Shown here: in pieces, positions 46,290-57,829 of the stretch
How positions within the stretch are numbered: the stretch's first letter is position 1
Layout: the number at the start of each line of letters is the position of its first letter
The notes under the pieces: model-generated
Told to the model about the DNA's origin: nothing
The model's database searches: none
Seen by the model: the letters and a program-made list of their open reading frames with translations, nothing else
Translations under genes and position numbers: made by a program
From: Schistosoma mansoni
Taxonomy: Eukaryota; Platyhelminthes; Trematoda; Strigeidida; Schistosomatidae
DNA length: 64,000 nt
NCBI RefSeq assembly: GCF_000237925.1
Contig: NW_017386032.1
Coordinates: 558,001 to 622,000 of the forward strand
Direction of reading: 5' to 3'

Positions 46290-48650
46290 ACTTACTTACA
46301 CCTGTTACCCCTCGTGGGATGCATAGGCCGCACACCAGTATTCTCCACCCAACTTTGTCCTGGGTAAACCTTTCCAGTTCATTCCAGTTGTCTTCATAAT
46401 CCAGTCAATCACTAGAAGGAAGAGTAGACAGCCTCGTCTGATTCCGGTCCTTACTGGAAATGCATCTGTCCTCCGTGCACGACTTTCCACTGCAGTCCGT
46501 CGTATGAATTCCGGACAATGTTGACAATCTTCTCAGGAACTCCATAGTGTCTAAGAAGTCTCCATAATGTTTCCCAGTTCACACTGTCAAATGCCTCATA
46601 ATCGATGAAGTTGATGTATAGCGACGAATTACACTCAACTGACCGTTCCACCATGATCCGTAGTGTCGCAATTTGATCTGTGCACAACCGATCCTTACGG
46701 AATTCAACCTGTTGATCTCAAAGTCGAGCGTCAACTGCGTCTTCCATTCGGTTCAGCAACACTGCTGAAAACTTTTCCTGGTACTGACAACAAACTAATG
46801 CTTCTGTAATTCTCACATTTGCTCAGATCTCCTTTCTTTGGTATTTTGATGAGGTATCCTTCTTTCCAGTTCGTTGGCACTTCTTCCTCTTCCCAAATCT
46901 TCCTGAATAGAAGGTGAAGCATGTTTGCTGTTACTTCAATGCTTCAGCTGGTATATTGTCAGGTCGTCCCGCTTTCCCGCTCTTGATTTGTCTGATGGCC
47001 ATCTTGACTTTTTCGATCGATGGTGTAGTGACAACTACAGGATGGTCTGTGTGTGCTGCTTCGATGTCCGGTGGATTCAATGGAGCTGGTCTATTCAGCA
47101 GCTCCTCGAAGTATTTTGCCCATCTTTTCCTCTCTTGAATCTCCGTGACTGTCTTTTCTTCTTTGCCCTTGAATGGTCTCTCCGGTTTACTATATCTCCC
47201 TGCTAGTTTCTTCGTTGTATCAATTCCCTTCTCTTTCAGCTTTTTCCGTCGTCGTTGCTAGTTCTCCCACGTACTTCTGTTTGTCGGCTTTAATGCTCTT
47301 CTTTATTTGCCTGTTTGATTCTGCGTATCCTGCTTGTGCCTTGACTCTCTCTGTTCTCATTTGGCTGTTGTCTCCTTGTTCCTCCTTTCTTGAATCCAAA
47401 ACGTGGTTTCTGTAGAGACCCATTCCCTATGACAATGATTCTTGAGGCTCAGAACCTTCTGACACGTTGAAGTTAGTGCTTTTCTGATCCCTTTTTAATT
47501 ATCCTCCATAGTAGTCTCTGCTCCTTCCAGTAGATCTTGTAAAGCTTGGAACCTGTTGTTGAGAGCTATCTTAAGTTCGTTGAGTTTATCAGTATCTCGA
47601 AGGAAGGCTGTATTGGACATTTGTAATGCTGTTTCTCCAGTAGTCCATTGCTTCTTTAGATTCAGATTCATACTGGCCACAACTAAGTGGTATATGAAGC
47701 TATGTCAACTCCTCTCCTGGTTCTCCCGTCTTCCATCGACTTTCTGAATTCCCTAGTGATGCTGATATGATCGATCTGGTTCACTGTAGTGTGGTGTAGT
47801 CCAGTGAGACCCACGTAGTCTTGTGTGTTTGTAGGGCAATATTGTGCCGCCTATAACCAATTTGTTGAATGCACATAAATTTACAAATCCCTCCCCATTT
47901 TTCATTTCTCTCTCCAAGTCTATGTCGTTCAATTATATCTTCGTATCCTGTGTTGACTACTCTGACTTTAGCATTTAGATCTCCCATCAGGATGATCAGG
48001 TCCTTTCCTGAGCAATTCGCTATGATCTATTGCAGCCTTTCGTAAAACCAATCTTCATCGCTGTCGTTGCTATCATTGGTGAGTGCATAAAATTGGATAA
48101 CATTCATTGTGATACACTTATTCATTTTGAAGGATGCTTTGATGATCCTGGGTCCGTGAGATTCCCATCCTATAAGTGCTTCTTTGGACAGCATCAGAGC
48201 AACTCCATGGGTGTGCGTAGCATGTTCTTCTTCGTGACCAGAGTACATCAGCATGTCTCCGAATCTATCCTTTCCTCTCCAGCTTGGGTCCAGTGGATTT
48301 CACTGATTCCAAGCACCTCCATTTTGTATCTCCTCATTTTCACAGTTATTTGATTGGTCCTCCCGATTTCTCACATTGTTCTAACGTTCCATGAACCTAT
48401 AAGAATTGTTGCTGTGGTTTTTAGAAGGGGCCTCGGGATTTCCGAATATCGACTTTCACCATGGGGGTCACAATTCTTCCTTCAACTCGGGGGCAGAGTT
48501 TAAATGGTCTAGCATGTGTATTCTGATTAAAGGTTTTTTAACAAAATTGTTTCCTACGGCATGGGATTGCTGACCCCATACCCAACTCTCCTCCGTTACC
48601 AGGGCTTGGAACCGATGTTAACCATAGAGGAGCTACAAACGGAGTTGTTT
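46290..48650 (-). mobile_element. LINE family B (RTE-like), internally deleted
   Basis: Read on the minus strand: a leader near 48.65-48.4 kb, endonuclease (GSWNVRT, GVALMLSKEALIGWESHG, MGDLNAKV), a linker (KYFEELLNRPAPLNPPD), and RT (LFRKIWEEEEVPTNWKEGYL, IPKKGDLSKCENYRSISLL, YINFIDYEAFDSVNW, GVPEKIVNIVRNSYDGLQ). After the RGCLL...VIDWIMKT block it jumps to the final LGGEYWCAAYAS piece and a GTAAGTAAGT tail. The ADD box, thumb and most of the C-terminus are deleted, and several frameshifts are present. This is the most complete family B copy in the window. Confidence 0.8.
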
Positions 48651-50879
48651 ACCACAGTGACCCAGCAAAATTACTCAGTATATTGATGGGTCTCAGTGGT
48701 ATGGTTTTAGATGTCTGGTTAGTACAGATTTCTCGGCCAACAGATTAGATGTCTATTTACAGAGCAAGTATACTCATACGGGTCTATTTTTCACTAGGTT
48801 TGCATGCATTTGAGGATTTAAAACTCTGGGGATAATCATCAAACTCGTTTGTCCTCAACTAATTATATAGAAAGCGAATTTAGCCCCTATGAACACTAGT
48901 GAAAGGGTCATTCAGTGTAGTTAACAACACTACACCGTTTTCGAATACTCTGATGAGATCGTCAGGACATACTTCCTCCCTTTAAATCGATTTAGTTGAG
49001 ACTTTCACAATGGTAGCAGTTAAAAGCATCTCGTGTGACACAGGGTAAGTGGTTTTCTGAATCATGCATTTGCTTCCATTCAAATGTTTTCCAATGCCTG
49101 GAAATCACCGACTAAGAGACTGACTTGCTGTTAATTGCGAGCTTTAAGTAATCACTGACTTATGAAATTGCATTTTACCACCAACTACCCCCACACCTTT
49201 TGTTTTCACTGTACACTAATATCGCTCACACATCGAGACCATTAAAAGCTGGTTGTTATTTACATATATATTTATATGGAAAATGTCATAGAGTACATGC
49301 GCAATTCGTAAGGATAGTCTTTCAAACGAAACGGTAGTTCACGGTTTCTCAGCCTAGAAAAAAGAAAGAAGCTTTTTGTTCATTCAGATTAAAATAATAA
49401 CAGTAGCTTCCAATCAGAGATTGAAGCTTCATATGGCACCTACGAAGTCATCACAACACGAGAAATACTTACCAAAATCTGCTCTAATTGTTCCGTGTCC
49501 CACATTTGTTAGTGCAGCGGAAGGTATATGAAACATTTGCCTTTTCAAAAGTGAAGAGCTTCACAAGCAGGAATTCCAATAGAAGATGAGAGAACACCAA
49601 TGAAGATGGTGTATAATGATATTTCTAAACAAAACGTGGGGAATTCGGAAGATAATAACAGTTGACCTAAATAAGATGAATGACACACTGACTTGTTAAA
49701 AGACAAATAACTGAATGAGTGGTGACTCATTGATCACTTGTCATAAAAATACCAAATTGGTTTGATAAATTAACTATTCGCTGATGAATCTCATAGCAAT
49801 AACTTTGACTGTCTGACTGGAAAATTTTCACTTGACTGAACGATAGAATTGTGTTCATCATGATCCAAGATCAGAATTTCACATATGGCAGGAAAGAGAA
49901 ATGTTGATTCTCCAATAAACATAAATCTGGCATGAAGGACGTATTAGTGGTAGGTTATGATGTACAAGTCAGTGTGTCCTCCAACTTTTGTAAGTTTGCT
50001 TTTACCCAGGAAGTGCGTCGTGCGCTGGAGAAGTGTGTACAGCATCGAGAAATATAGAACAGAAAAAAATAACATAAAAAGTGAGTCGACAACTCGCTGA
50101 TGACTCGTCTAAACGATACTCGGATTTTAAAAAATTAAATGATCTGTCGCAAAATGCACGGGTATTTTATCACATTTACTGTAAGTTTACAAATGCTTTA
50201 AGGTAATTCAGTCATGTAAACGCTGGTAGAAACAAGTGTTTTCGAGTAGGAAGATATTTTTAAAACACTGGATTGTCATTTGCACTGTGCACCCTAGTCG
50301 GCATTTTAGAGTACACCTTTTAGTAGATTTACATCTGACTTAAAGACGTTTCGTGCTTAAGTGATAAAATCAGTGTGAGAATAGGGAGGAGATGGAAGCA
50401 ATGAGAAATGGGCCGAATACTCAGTAATAATGCAACATACGAAGGTAACTGTCATTCGAAACAAGTATCCTGATATCTTCTGAAAAGCCAACTTATCCAC
50501 AAGGTGGAAAACTGTCCAACGAGTTAGGAATATTTTTTTGTTGCATTATTCTGGTAGCAGAAAAAACACTGGAAGACTATCAAATCCTGCATTACAACGC
50601 GGGCCAAAGATCAGCGGTTTAACGTTGATATTTTGAGATGGTCCATGACCATCCATGTACCAATACCTTAATCACATGCGATCTATCGAGTGGACCAAGA
50701 CTTCTACATCCCTTCAACGTGAGTGAGATCGTTGAAATATTTTTCAGGAAACATTTAATAAGTATTACCATTACTGATATTGAAAACGTGAAGTCTATAT
50801 GTGTTCAAGTTTTCAGTGAGTTATTCCTAAGCTTGCATTGTTCGGTTTCATCTGTTTCAAATGGTTGAGGACGGAATAG
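48651..50879. other. Stretch between LINEs with one exon candidate
   Basis: Apart from the candidate exon at 49473-49536, no gene or classified repeat was seen. A plus-strand frame at 50638-50868 shows no similarity. Confidence 0.3.
49473..49536 (-). CDS. Candidate first coding exon (weak)
   Basis: On the minus strand an ATG at 49536 opens a 21-codon frame (IPSAALTNVGHGTIRAD) that ends at a consensus GTAAGT donor. A strong acceptor (TTTCTTTTTTCTAG) follows near 49360, but joining to it meets an early stop, so the next exon is unknown. The peptide is not recognised. Confidence 0.2.
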
Positions 50880-53835
50880 AAGAAGCTTTCCCTTAACGGG
50901 CTTCCGTGTCTGGTAGCAGTGGATCACCAATACCTCCAGGCAAAAACCTAGGTATATGAACGATAATAGAGGAAAAAAAGAGTTTGGTAAATCATAATAA
51001 TATGTTATCCTTAGTCCTTAAGAATAAGTCAAGTTTCCTCCTAAAAGACTCCTGGGGGGTCGCTTGGACTAGCTCAGTCGGCAGCGAATTCCAGCACTTG
51101 ACAACTCTAACGGAGTAGAAGTTGTGTCTGCAGTCTGTTCTGCTATGTAGGGTCTCCAATTTCTGGGTGTTACCTCTTAGGTTAGTGTTATGACTAAGCT
51201 TAAGAAGATGTTTAAGGGGATGACCAGAAGTATTAAGGATACTGTAAGTCATAAGAAGGTCACCTCTAAGACGCCTGTACTCTAACGGGTAAAGGTTAAG
51301 TGATTGGAGGCGCTCTTCGTAAGGTTTGAATTTGAGTCCCCGAACTGATTTCGTGGCTCGACGTTGTATACGTTCCAGAGTGTCCTTATCCTTTTGGAGG
51401 GAAGGAGGAAATACTATGTTTCCGTACTCTAAATGGGGACGAATAAAACTGTTGAAGATTATGTGGAAGGTTCTACCGTCAAACTGGCCAAAAATGCGCT
51501 TCAATGTTACCAGTGCAAGGTTTGCTTGAGAGGCGTTTTTGTCACAGTTCGCATACGATTTCAGGTCATAGGGTACCAACACTCCTAAATCTTTTTCGAC
51601 TTGGGAAATTTCTAGAGGGGAGTTACCTAAGTTATAACTATAGTCTGCAAAATGTCTCAGATGGACTACTTTGCACTTTGAAGTGTTGAAGGTAAGTCCG
51701 TTGTCGTCTGCCCAACTTTGAAGTCGGGTCAGATCCTCCTAAAGAACTAGTATATCATTATGATTACGTATCTCTCTCCAAAGTTTCACATCATCAGCAA
51801 AAAGCAATAAGTCAGATGAAACTTGTTGGGGAAGATCGTTAATGTAAATCAAGAAGAGAAGAGGTCCTAGTATTGAGTCCTGGGGGACCCCACTAGGACA
51901 TTCCATAGCCTGAGAGAGAGTGAAGTTAACCCTGACCTTAAAGTGTCGGTTTTCTAAATATGAAGAGAGCCAATCAATCAAAGGGGGTTTTATACCCAAT
52001 CGTCTAAGCTTCTTGATAAGACATACGTGATTGACCCTATCAAAAGCTTTTGAGAAGTCCAGGTAGATGACGTCAACCTTCCCCTTGCGATCAAGGTTGG
52101 TTGTCCATCTATCCACCGCAGTCAGCAGGTTGGTCATACAAGAATGACTTTTTCTAAAACCATGCTGTTGAGGTGAGAAGAACTTTGAGGATGATAAGTA
52201 TTCTAGTTTACCGTCGTATATTAGAGATTCCATAATTTTGGAAGGTATGGAGAGAAGGGCCACTGGTCGGTAGCTTGAGGGTTCACTGCGTCGATCTCCT
52301 TTGAAAATTGGTGTGACGTGGGCCAGCTTCCAAATTTCCGGTAGTTTGCCTCTGCTTAGCGAGTGTGCAAACATCACGCTAAGTGGTGTCGCCAGGATTG
52401 AAGCTGCTTCCCTCAAAACAGCGGAATGAACCATATCCGGACCGGGAGAAGTGTCTTTTCTTAGGTGCTGCAGTTTACGGAGCACCAGGTCAGCACTCAG
52501 GTCCACTTCGGAAAGTCCTGTACAGGTGCAGGTGAAGCTTTCGTCAGTATAGTTGATGTGGATCAGCTGGAATGTCTGGGAGTATTGTTCAGCCAAAAGG
52601 TTGGCGGCATCACCGTCGTTACTGGTCGGGCCATTAGGACGAAGCAGTTGGGAAACTCCAGTTTTGCCTTGTCGAAGAGAAGCTGCGTAACTGAATAAGC
52701 TTTTCGGATTGGAGACGAATTTATCGATAAGCTTGGTCTGGAACTGAAGCCTGTCTTCTCTTATTGCCTTTGAACATATGTTCCTTATGCGTTTATATTG
52801 CCTGTATGCGTCGTTATTGTCGGTTCGTTTATATTCGGCCCAACAGTGCCTTTTGCGGCTTAGCAAACGACGAGTGCGGTTCTTGATGATTGGAGGTTGT
52901 TTGTAGCTTTTTGGGACCACCATTTGAGGAACTGAATGCTCAGTAGCACATAAGATCGTGTGCAGTAAAAAATCCCAATGAGCATCCACTTCAAGTTGAG
53001 GGTGAACATCCCAATCCACCTGTTGTAGATAGTCCTGTAAAGCTAACACATTCAACCGTTTGAAGTTCCAGCGCTTGTTGCTAGTAGGATATCGTAGCTC
53101 CGTTTTGCTGACAAAGCTGAATGATAAGACGGCGTGATCACTTTTCCCCAGGGGAGCCAGGATTGAGGGGTCGTCGACTAGGAATTCTTCATTTGTGAAT
53201 ACCCAGTCTAAGCGCGACGGCGTCTGACTGTTTCTCCAACGAGTTGCCGACTTCACATTTTCGAATAATCCCAGGTCACCGATGAGGTTGAAGAACAGAG
53301 CTTCAGTAGAGTTGTCACCTCCAATGTATGTATGTTCCACGAAGTTGATTCTGGGAAGATTGAAGTCCCCTAGAATCAAGATTTGAGAGAATCCGAGACG
53401 CGTAGAGCGAGTTAATCCTTCCAGCAGACGTTTGTCATATTTGATGTCGGCAGTGGGCTTCCTGTAGATGACCCCAACTAGACACCTCGAGGTGGTAGAC
53501 AATCTTACTGAGCACCATACTGACTCATCAAGATTGAGAAACTCTTGGTTGTGAAGTTGGTGCGCATCCAGGCATGACCGTATGTATAGTGCTACCCCAC
53601 CCCCTATTCCTGTTTTTCCGTCGTTGCGAAATAAAGACATTCCACATGAAAATTTAACGTTGAGTAAGCGGTTTTCGGGTGGCTTGAGTTTGACATGTAT
53701 GAGGATAGACAGTAGGAGGATCTTGAAAATATTTGGGAATGAGTTTGCAACGAAATATTCGTCCCTAGCATACGATCTTTTTGTGTACTTGTTGCCTACA
53801 CAACATACAGTGCAAGAAAGATGAAGATATTTCAA
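50880..53835 (-). mobile_element. CR1 LINE (SR1-style), long copy
   Basis: A minus-strand CR1 element with an almost intact ORF2 and a short 3' end to about 50880. Its 5' boundary is not clear: upstream of the block GMSLFRND (about 53645) the sequence differs from the plus-strand copy at 54.2 kb. The two copies lie head to head, and their shared endonuclease part differs by only a few residues in about 210. Confidence 0.8.
50992..53835 (-). pseudogene. CR1 ORF2: endonuclease and reverse transcriptase, one amber
   Basis: A frame of about 947 codons interrupted by one in-frame TAG at 51739-51741. Endonuclease: LILGDFNLPRINF, RLDWVFTNEEF, GKSDHAVLSF. RT: TSPGPDMVHSAVL, LPEIWKLAHVTPIFKG, VDVIYLDFSKAFDRVNH, a GVPQDSILGPLLF box, and LLLFADDVKLW with both catalytic aspartates. 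After the stop the frame continues with WADDNGLTFNTSKCKVV, EKDLGVLV and RPHLEYGNIVF to a stop at 50992. The N-terminal 65 residues are unlike an endonuclease. The SETW motif, visible in the copy at 54.3 kb, is missing, so the endonuclease lacks its N-terminal catalytic glutamate. The amber looks like CAG to TAG. Confidence 0.8.
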
Positions 53836-54213
53836 GAGTTGGTTTGGTCATTTAACGTTTGGAGAGAAAAAAAAGTGGGTTTATTATAGTACCGCCACAC
53901 TGGCATGTGGTGCAAAGGCAGTCATTCCTAAATTAGCACGACTAAAATATATGAAACACGAGATTCAGTAGTTGATCTTATAAACAGATAAGATCATTTA
54001 GGTTTATGAACTTAAACGATATAATGGACTTCCAACAAAATGCGTACTACGAAGAAAAACACAAAACAGCAAACCTTTTAGCTTTTTTACTAAAGACTAA
54101 CTTAGCGAAGAAATATGGTGGCGATGAAGTTATTACTAGTTACCAGCATATCGTGTAGCGATATTAAAAATCATTACATGCGACGTTAAAATGTTTGTTT
54201 TTCATATTGCAGG
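53836..54213. other. Spacer between head-to-head CR1 copies
   Basis: About 380 bp of AT-rich sequence separating the two inverted CR1 copies. No coding signal was seen. Confidence 0.5.
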
Positions 54214-54971
54214 GCAATAAAAAGTTATTGCACTGGAAGAAGAGGAACAAGTCCTACGCGATCTGAAACTGCCCATCCGATAGGAATATCCGAAACTTGG
54301 ATAACGTTTCAGTTTACGGACCAGGAGTTAGCAATAACTGGGATGTCTTTATTTCGCAACGACAGAAAAACAGGAATAGGGGGTGGGGTAGCACTATACA
54401 TACGGTCATGCCTGGATGCGCACCAACTTCACAACCAAGAGTTTCCCAATCTTGATGAGTCAGTATGGTGCTCAGTAAGATTGTCTACCACCTCGAGGTG
54501 TCTAGTTGGGGTCATCTACAGGAAGCCCACTGCCGACATCGAATATGACAAACGTCTGCTGGAAGGATTAACTCGCTCTACGCGTCTCGGATTCTCTCAA
54601 ATCTTGATTCTAGGGGACTTCAATCTTCCCAGAATCAACTTCGTGGAACATACATACATTGGAGGTGACAACTCTACTGAAGCTCTGTTCTTCAACCTCA
54701 TCGGTGACCTGGGATTATTCGAAAATGTGAAGTCGGCAACTCGTTGGAGAAACAGTCAGACGCCGTCGCGCTTAGACTGGGTATTCACAAATGAAGAATT
54801 CCTAGTCGACGACCCCTCAATCCTGGCTCCCCTGGGGAAAAGTGATCACGCCGTCTTATCATTCAGCTTTGTCAGCAAAACGGAGCTACGATATCCTACT
54901 AGCAACAAGCGCTGGAACTTCAAACGGTTGAATGTGTTAGCTTTACAGGACTATCTACAACAGGTGGATGG
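54214..54971 (+). mobile_element. CR1 LINE, second copy, cut by assembly gap
   Basis: The plus-strand endonuclease domain of the same CR1 family starts with IGISETWITFQ, then GMSLFRNDRKTGIGGG, IYRKPTADIEYDKRL, GDFNLPRINF and SDHAVLSF, and stops at the N run. It retains the SETW motif that the minus-strand copy has lost. The frame is open from 54343 to the gap. Its downstream half is unknown. Confidence 0.8.
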
Positions 54972-55171
54972 NNNNNNNNNNNNNNNNNNNNNNNNNNNNN
55001 NNNNNNNNNNNNNNNNNNNNNNNNNNNNNNNNNNNNNNNNNNNNNNNNNNNNNNNNNNNNNNNNNNNNNNNNNNNNNNNNNNNNNNNNNNNNNNNNNNNN
55101 NNNNNNNNNNNNNNNNNNNNNNNNNNNNNNNNNNNNNNNNNNNNNNNNNNNNNNNNNNNNNNNNNNNNNNN
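54972..55171. other. Assembly gap (200 N)
   Basis: A run of 200 undetermined bases. The CR1 sequence to the left does not resume to the right, so the real missing length may be larger than 200. Translations across it are meaningless. Confidence 0.99.
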
Positions 55172-57365
55172 CAAGTAGGCAAGAGAACCAAAACTCCAAA
55201 TTAGATACCAAGTTTATTCGCAATTCACAAATAATCGACCAAAGTCGTTCTAACAACAATAATTATAACAATTACAAAACAAACCTTCAATTTTGTAGGT
55301 TCTCGGAGCAAAAACTCCCAAATACCAAACCAATGACAAAAGAAACCAAAATGTCCGAAAAGAATGATATAAACAAACAAGTCCAAAGGTTAAGTAAAAC
55401 AAACACATCCAAAAACACAGTAAAATTGATGCACAGTAAAAAGGTTTTAATCAGCCAAATGTCTTCAGTTCTTCCGTAACAATAGCGTAATAGAGGAAAA
55501 TATTAGACCAGTGCCGTACTAATCAAAATTTTACACTTAATAAAAAGAATTTTAAGTTACTACACTGAGGGTAAATATGGTGTCACGTTACAATGAGTTA
55601 GGGGAAACATGAACCTGTCTTCTTATTCTGAATTGTCATACATATATAAACATGTGTCTGAATAGGTAGTGAAAACTATCGGCGGTTTAATTAATTTGTT
55701 AAGTAACCAGGTTGTTACGCTGCTTACCAATGAAGTATGGACATTATATCTACCTAACTAATACCGGTCTGTTTGCCAAAAATTTTTATTATCAAGGACA
55801 AGCATAATTAATCCATATGGCATCGTGTATTAGAAGCTTAGCCTGTAGCGGTGTTTTAGATTCCTGTCTGACATGGAGTTGTGCACGTACTTCGTAAGTG
55901 GGCGGCTATCAACATGACTTTCGACCCACTGAACCAACAGGAAAGTATGTAAAACTGAAGACCAGAGTACGGGTAACAAAAGGTGATGGCAGTTGCAATA
56001 AGCGTACAGAACCTTTGTCATGAAGTAATATCTGCGTCAAGATGAAAAAAGTGAGCATGTTTTCTACAAACAAAAGTTAGGAACTTGTGAAACATAAACA
56101 AACGGGTTATATGGAATTCAGTAGACTATTACAAAATGTCCGCAGTCAAAACTACTGGAAATTGTTTAGTTAAACGTACGAATACTCATCGTAAGTAAAT
56201 ATTGCTAATATGAAATCTCACATCTATGTGAACGTAAAACAAAATAACGAAATAGAACTAATCTCAATAAGTCTAGAACTTCAACATGATACAATCAAGA
56301 AATAAAACTTGAAGTACGCGGCATGAGACTACACTGTATCATTATGTTCGGTTCAAGCACAACATGAATACTGCGTGTATTGGAAAACAGTTTCCAGGTA
56401 GTGATTAGAACAATGTCATACGTAGTCTTCATATAAAAACCACAACCGGTAGACGTAAAAGTGTAACTTTTAGTAAATTATTGCAAGGTAGATAGAAATA
56501 ACTTGCACAATTACCCAAGAAGCACAGATTGGGGAGCTTTCTTTACTGCAAACAATACCGACACACTAACTAATATATTTTATCACAACATCAGAAGTAT
56601 CATCAACACAATAGCACCTTTAGAATCCTGGAGACCTAAGTTCTGTAAAGATCTGTATATACCTGTCAGCACACGAAGACGTCTTCAAAAACGTTGTACT
56701 CGATTCCACAACTTTAATGATTTTTCCTCTTTAGTAACCATGACAGAAATACTTGTCAAAATGGAGGCAATACGTACACATTTGTAGGGTAGAACATGTT
56801 GTTTAATTACGACTCCTTATGTCAAGTAGGTTGTCACGAACAAACCGTATTGATGTTGATTTATTTATGCAAAATCCCTTTTTAAGTCGTGTCTAGAACT
56901 CTGAATCGGTTTCACTTCCTACCGAGTAATCCTATTACAAGCGAACTATACAATTCGCAGAAAAAGCCTGATCAATACCCTATAGATTCTAAAAACGAAA
57001 AATGGGCTCAAATAGTTTCGACAAAGAAGGGAGACATCCATTTGTGTATCAGAATACTGTTTTCAGCACTATATTTTATAAATACACATAATTCCATACT
57101 TTCAGCTTCTTTCTGGACCATCTTCATTTATACAGTTCCTTATCCGCCCATACCTTGTTTCCACTTATTTTCTTTAACATATTAGAATGCTTTTGCCCAA
57201 TAAGCAACCTAATAACAGAAAAAGAGACTAAGCAGTTATACCTAAAGTATTGCTCCATGAACGTTGTCTGATCTGCTTCTCGTCCTTTCTTTTTCTTACA
57301 CCCCTTTTCAGCCCCCTTGATATACGCCACCGAAAACAGATATGGAATGGGTGACTTCATCCTGC
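55172..57365. other. Stretch after the gap
   Basis: A frame rich in Asn, Lys, Thr and Gln runs from the gap to a TAA at 55477-55479 (KTNTSKNTVKLMHSKKVL). It could be low-complexity coding or chance. Frames at 56503-56787 and 56889-57185 are unrecognised. No classified repeat was seen. Confidence 0.3.
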
Positions 57366-57674
57366 ACCATTATTAAAGCCTCGGATATTCCAGAGGGATG
57401 TAAGGTTGCGGTTTCTAGAAGCTCCCAACTTCACATGGATCTGTTCTCGACCATCAGTTGCATGTCGCAACGCAACCTTCATAAAGTGCACCAATTATGA
57501 TATTGACAATACGTGTCTTACTGCAACCATCTACATTCATATCTTATAAAATATAAACCCAGCTGAGTAATTTACTGCAGTGAAAATTGTAACTTCCGTA
57601 TCAATTTGATGTTGCCTGTAAACTGGCATGCCTCATGTAACAAACTATTATTTGAGAATAAATTATTATTATAT
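57366..57674 (+). repeat. Inverted repeat pair, left copy
   Basis: From TTATTAAAGCCTCGGATATT to the tail AATAAATTATTATTAT, it matches 60702-61020 in reverse orientation, with blocks CTTCATAAAGTGC, AACCCAGCTGAGT and CATGCCTCATGTAACAAAC. The tails of the two copies face each other across the gypsy fossil. The AATAAA plus TTA-repeat tail suggests a retroposon 3' end. Confidence 0.65.
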
Positions 57675-57829
57675 ATTCAACTCTACAGTTATTCACCACA
57701 CCCACTTCACACTGATTTTCGGCCCATATTTCTACAACGTAGTTTGGGTTTATTTGCAATTCTGTTGGATCTTGTCAGTTGTTTAGCAATCCGAGTTTTA
57801 TTTTCTTCCTTTTGAAATTCGGAGTTTTC

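Noticed and set aside
46914-47747. Several plus-strand frames of 60-93 codons
   Set aside because: Antisense shadows of the minus-strand LINE family B.
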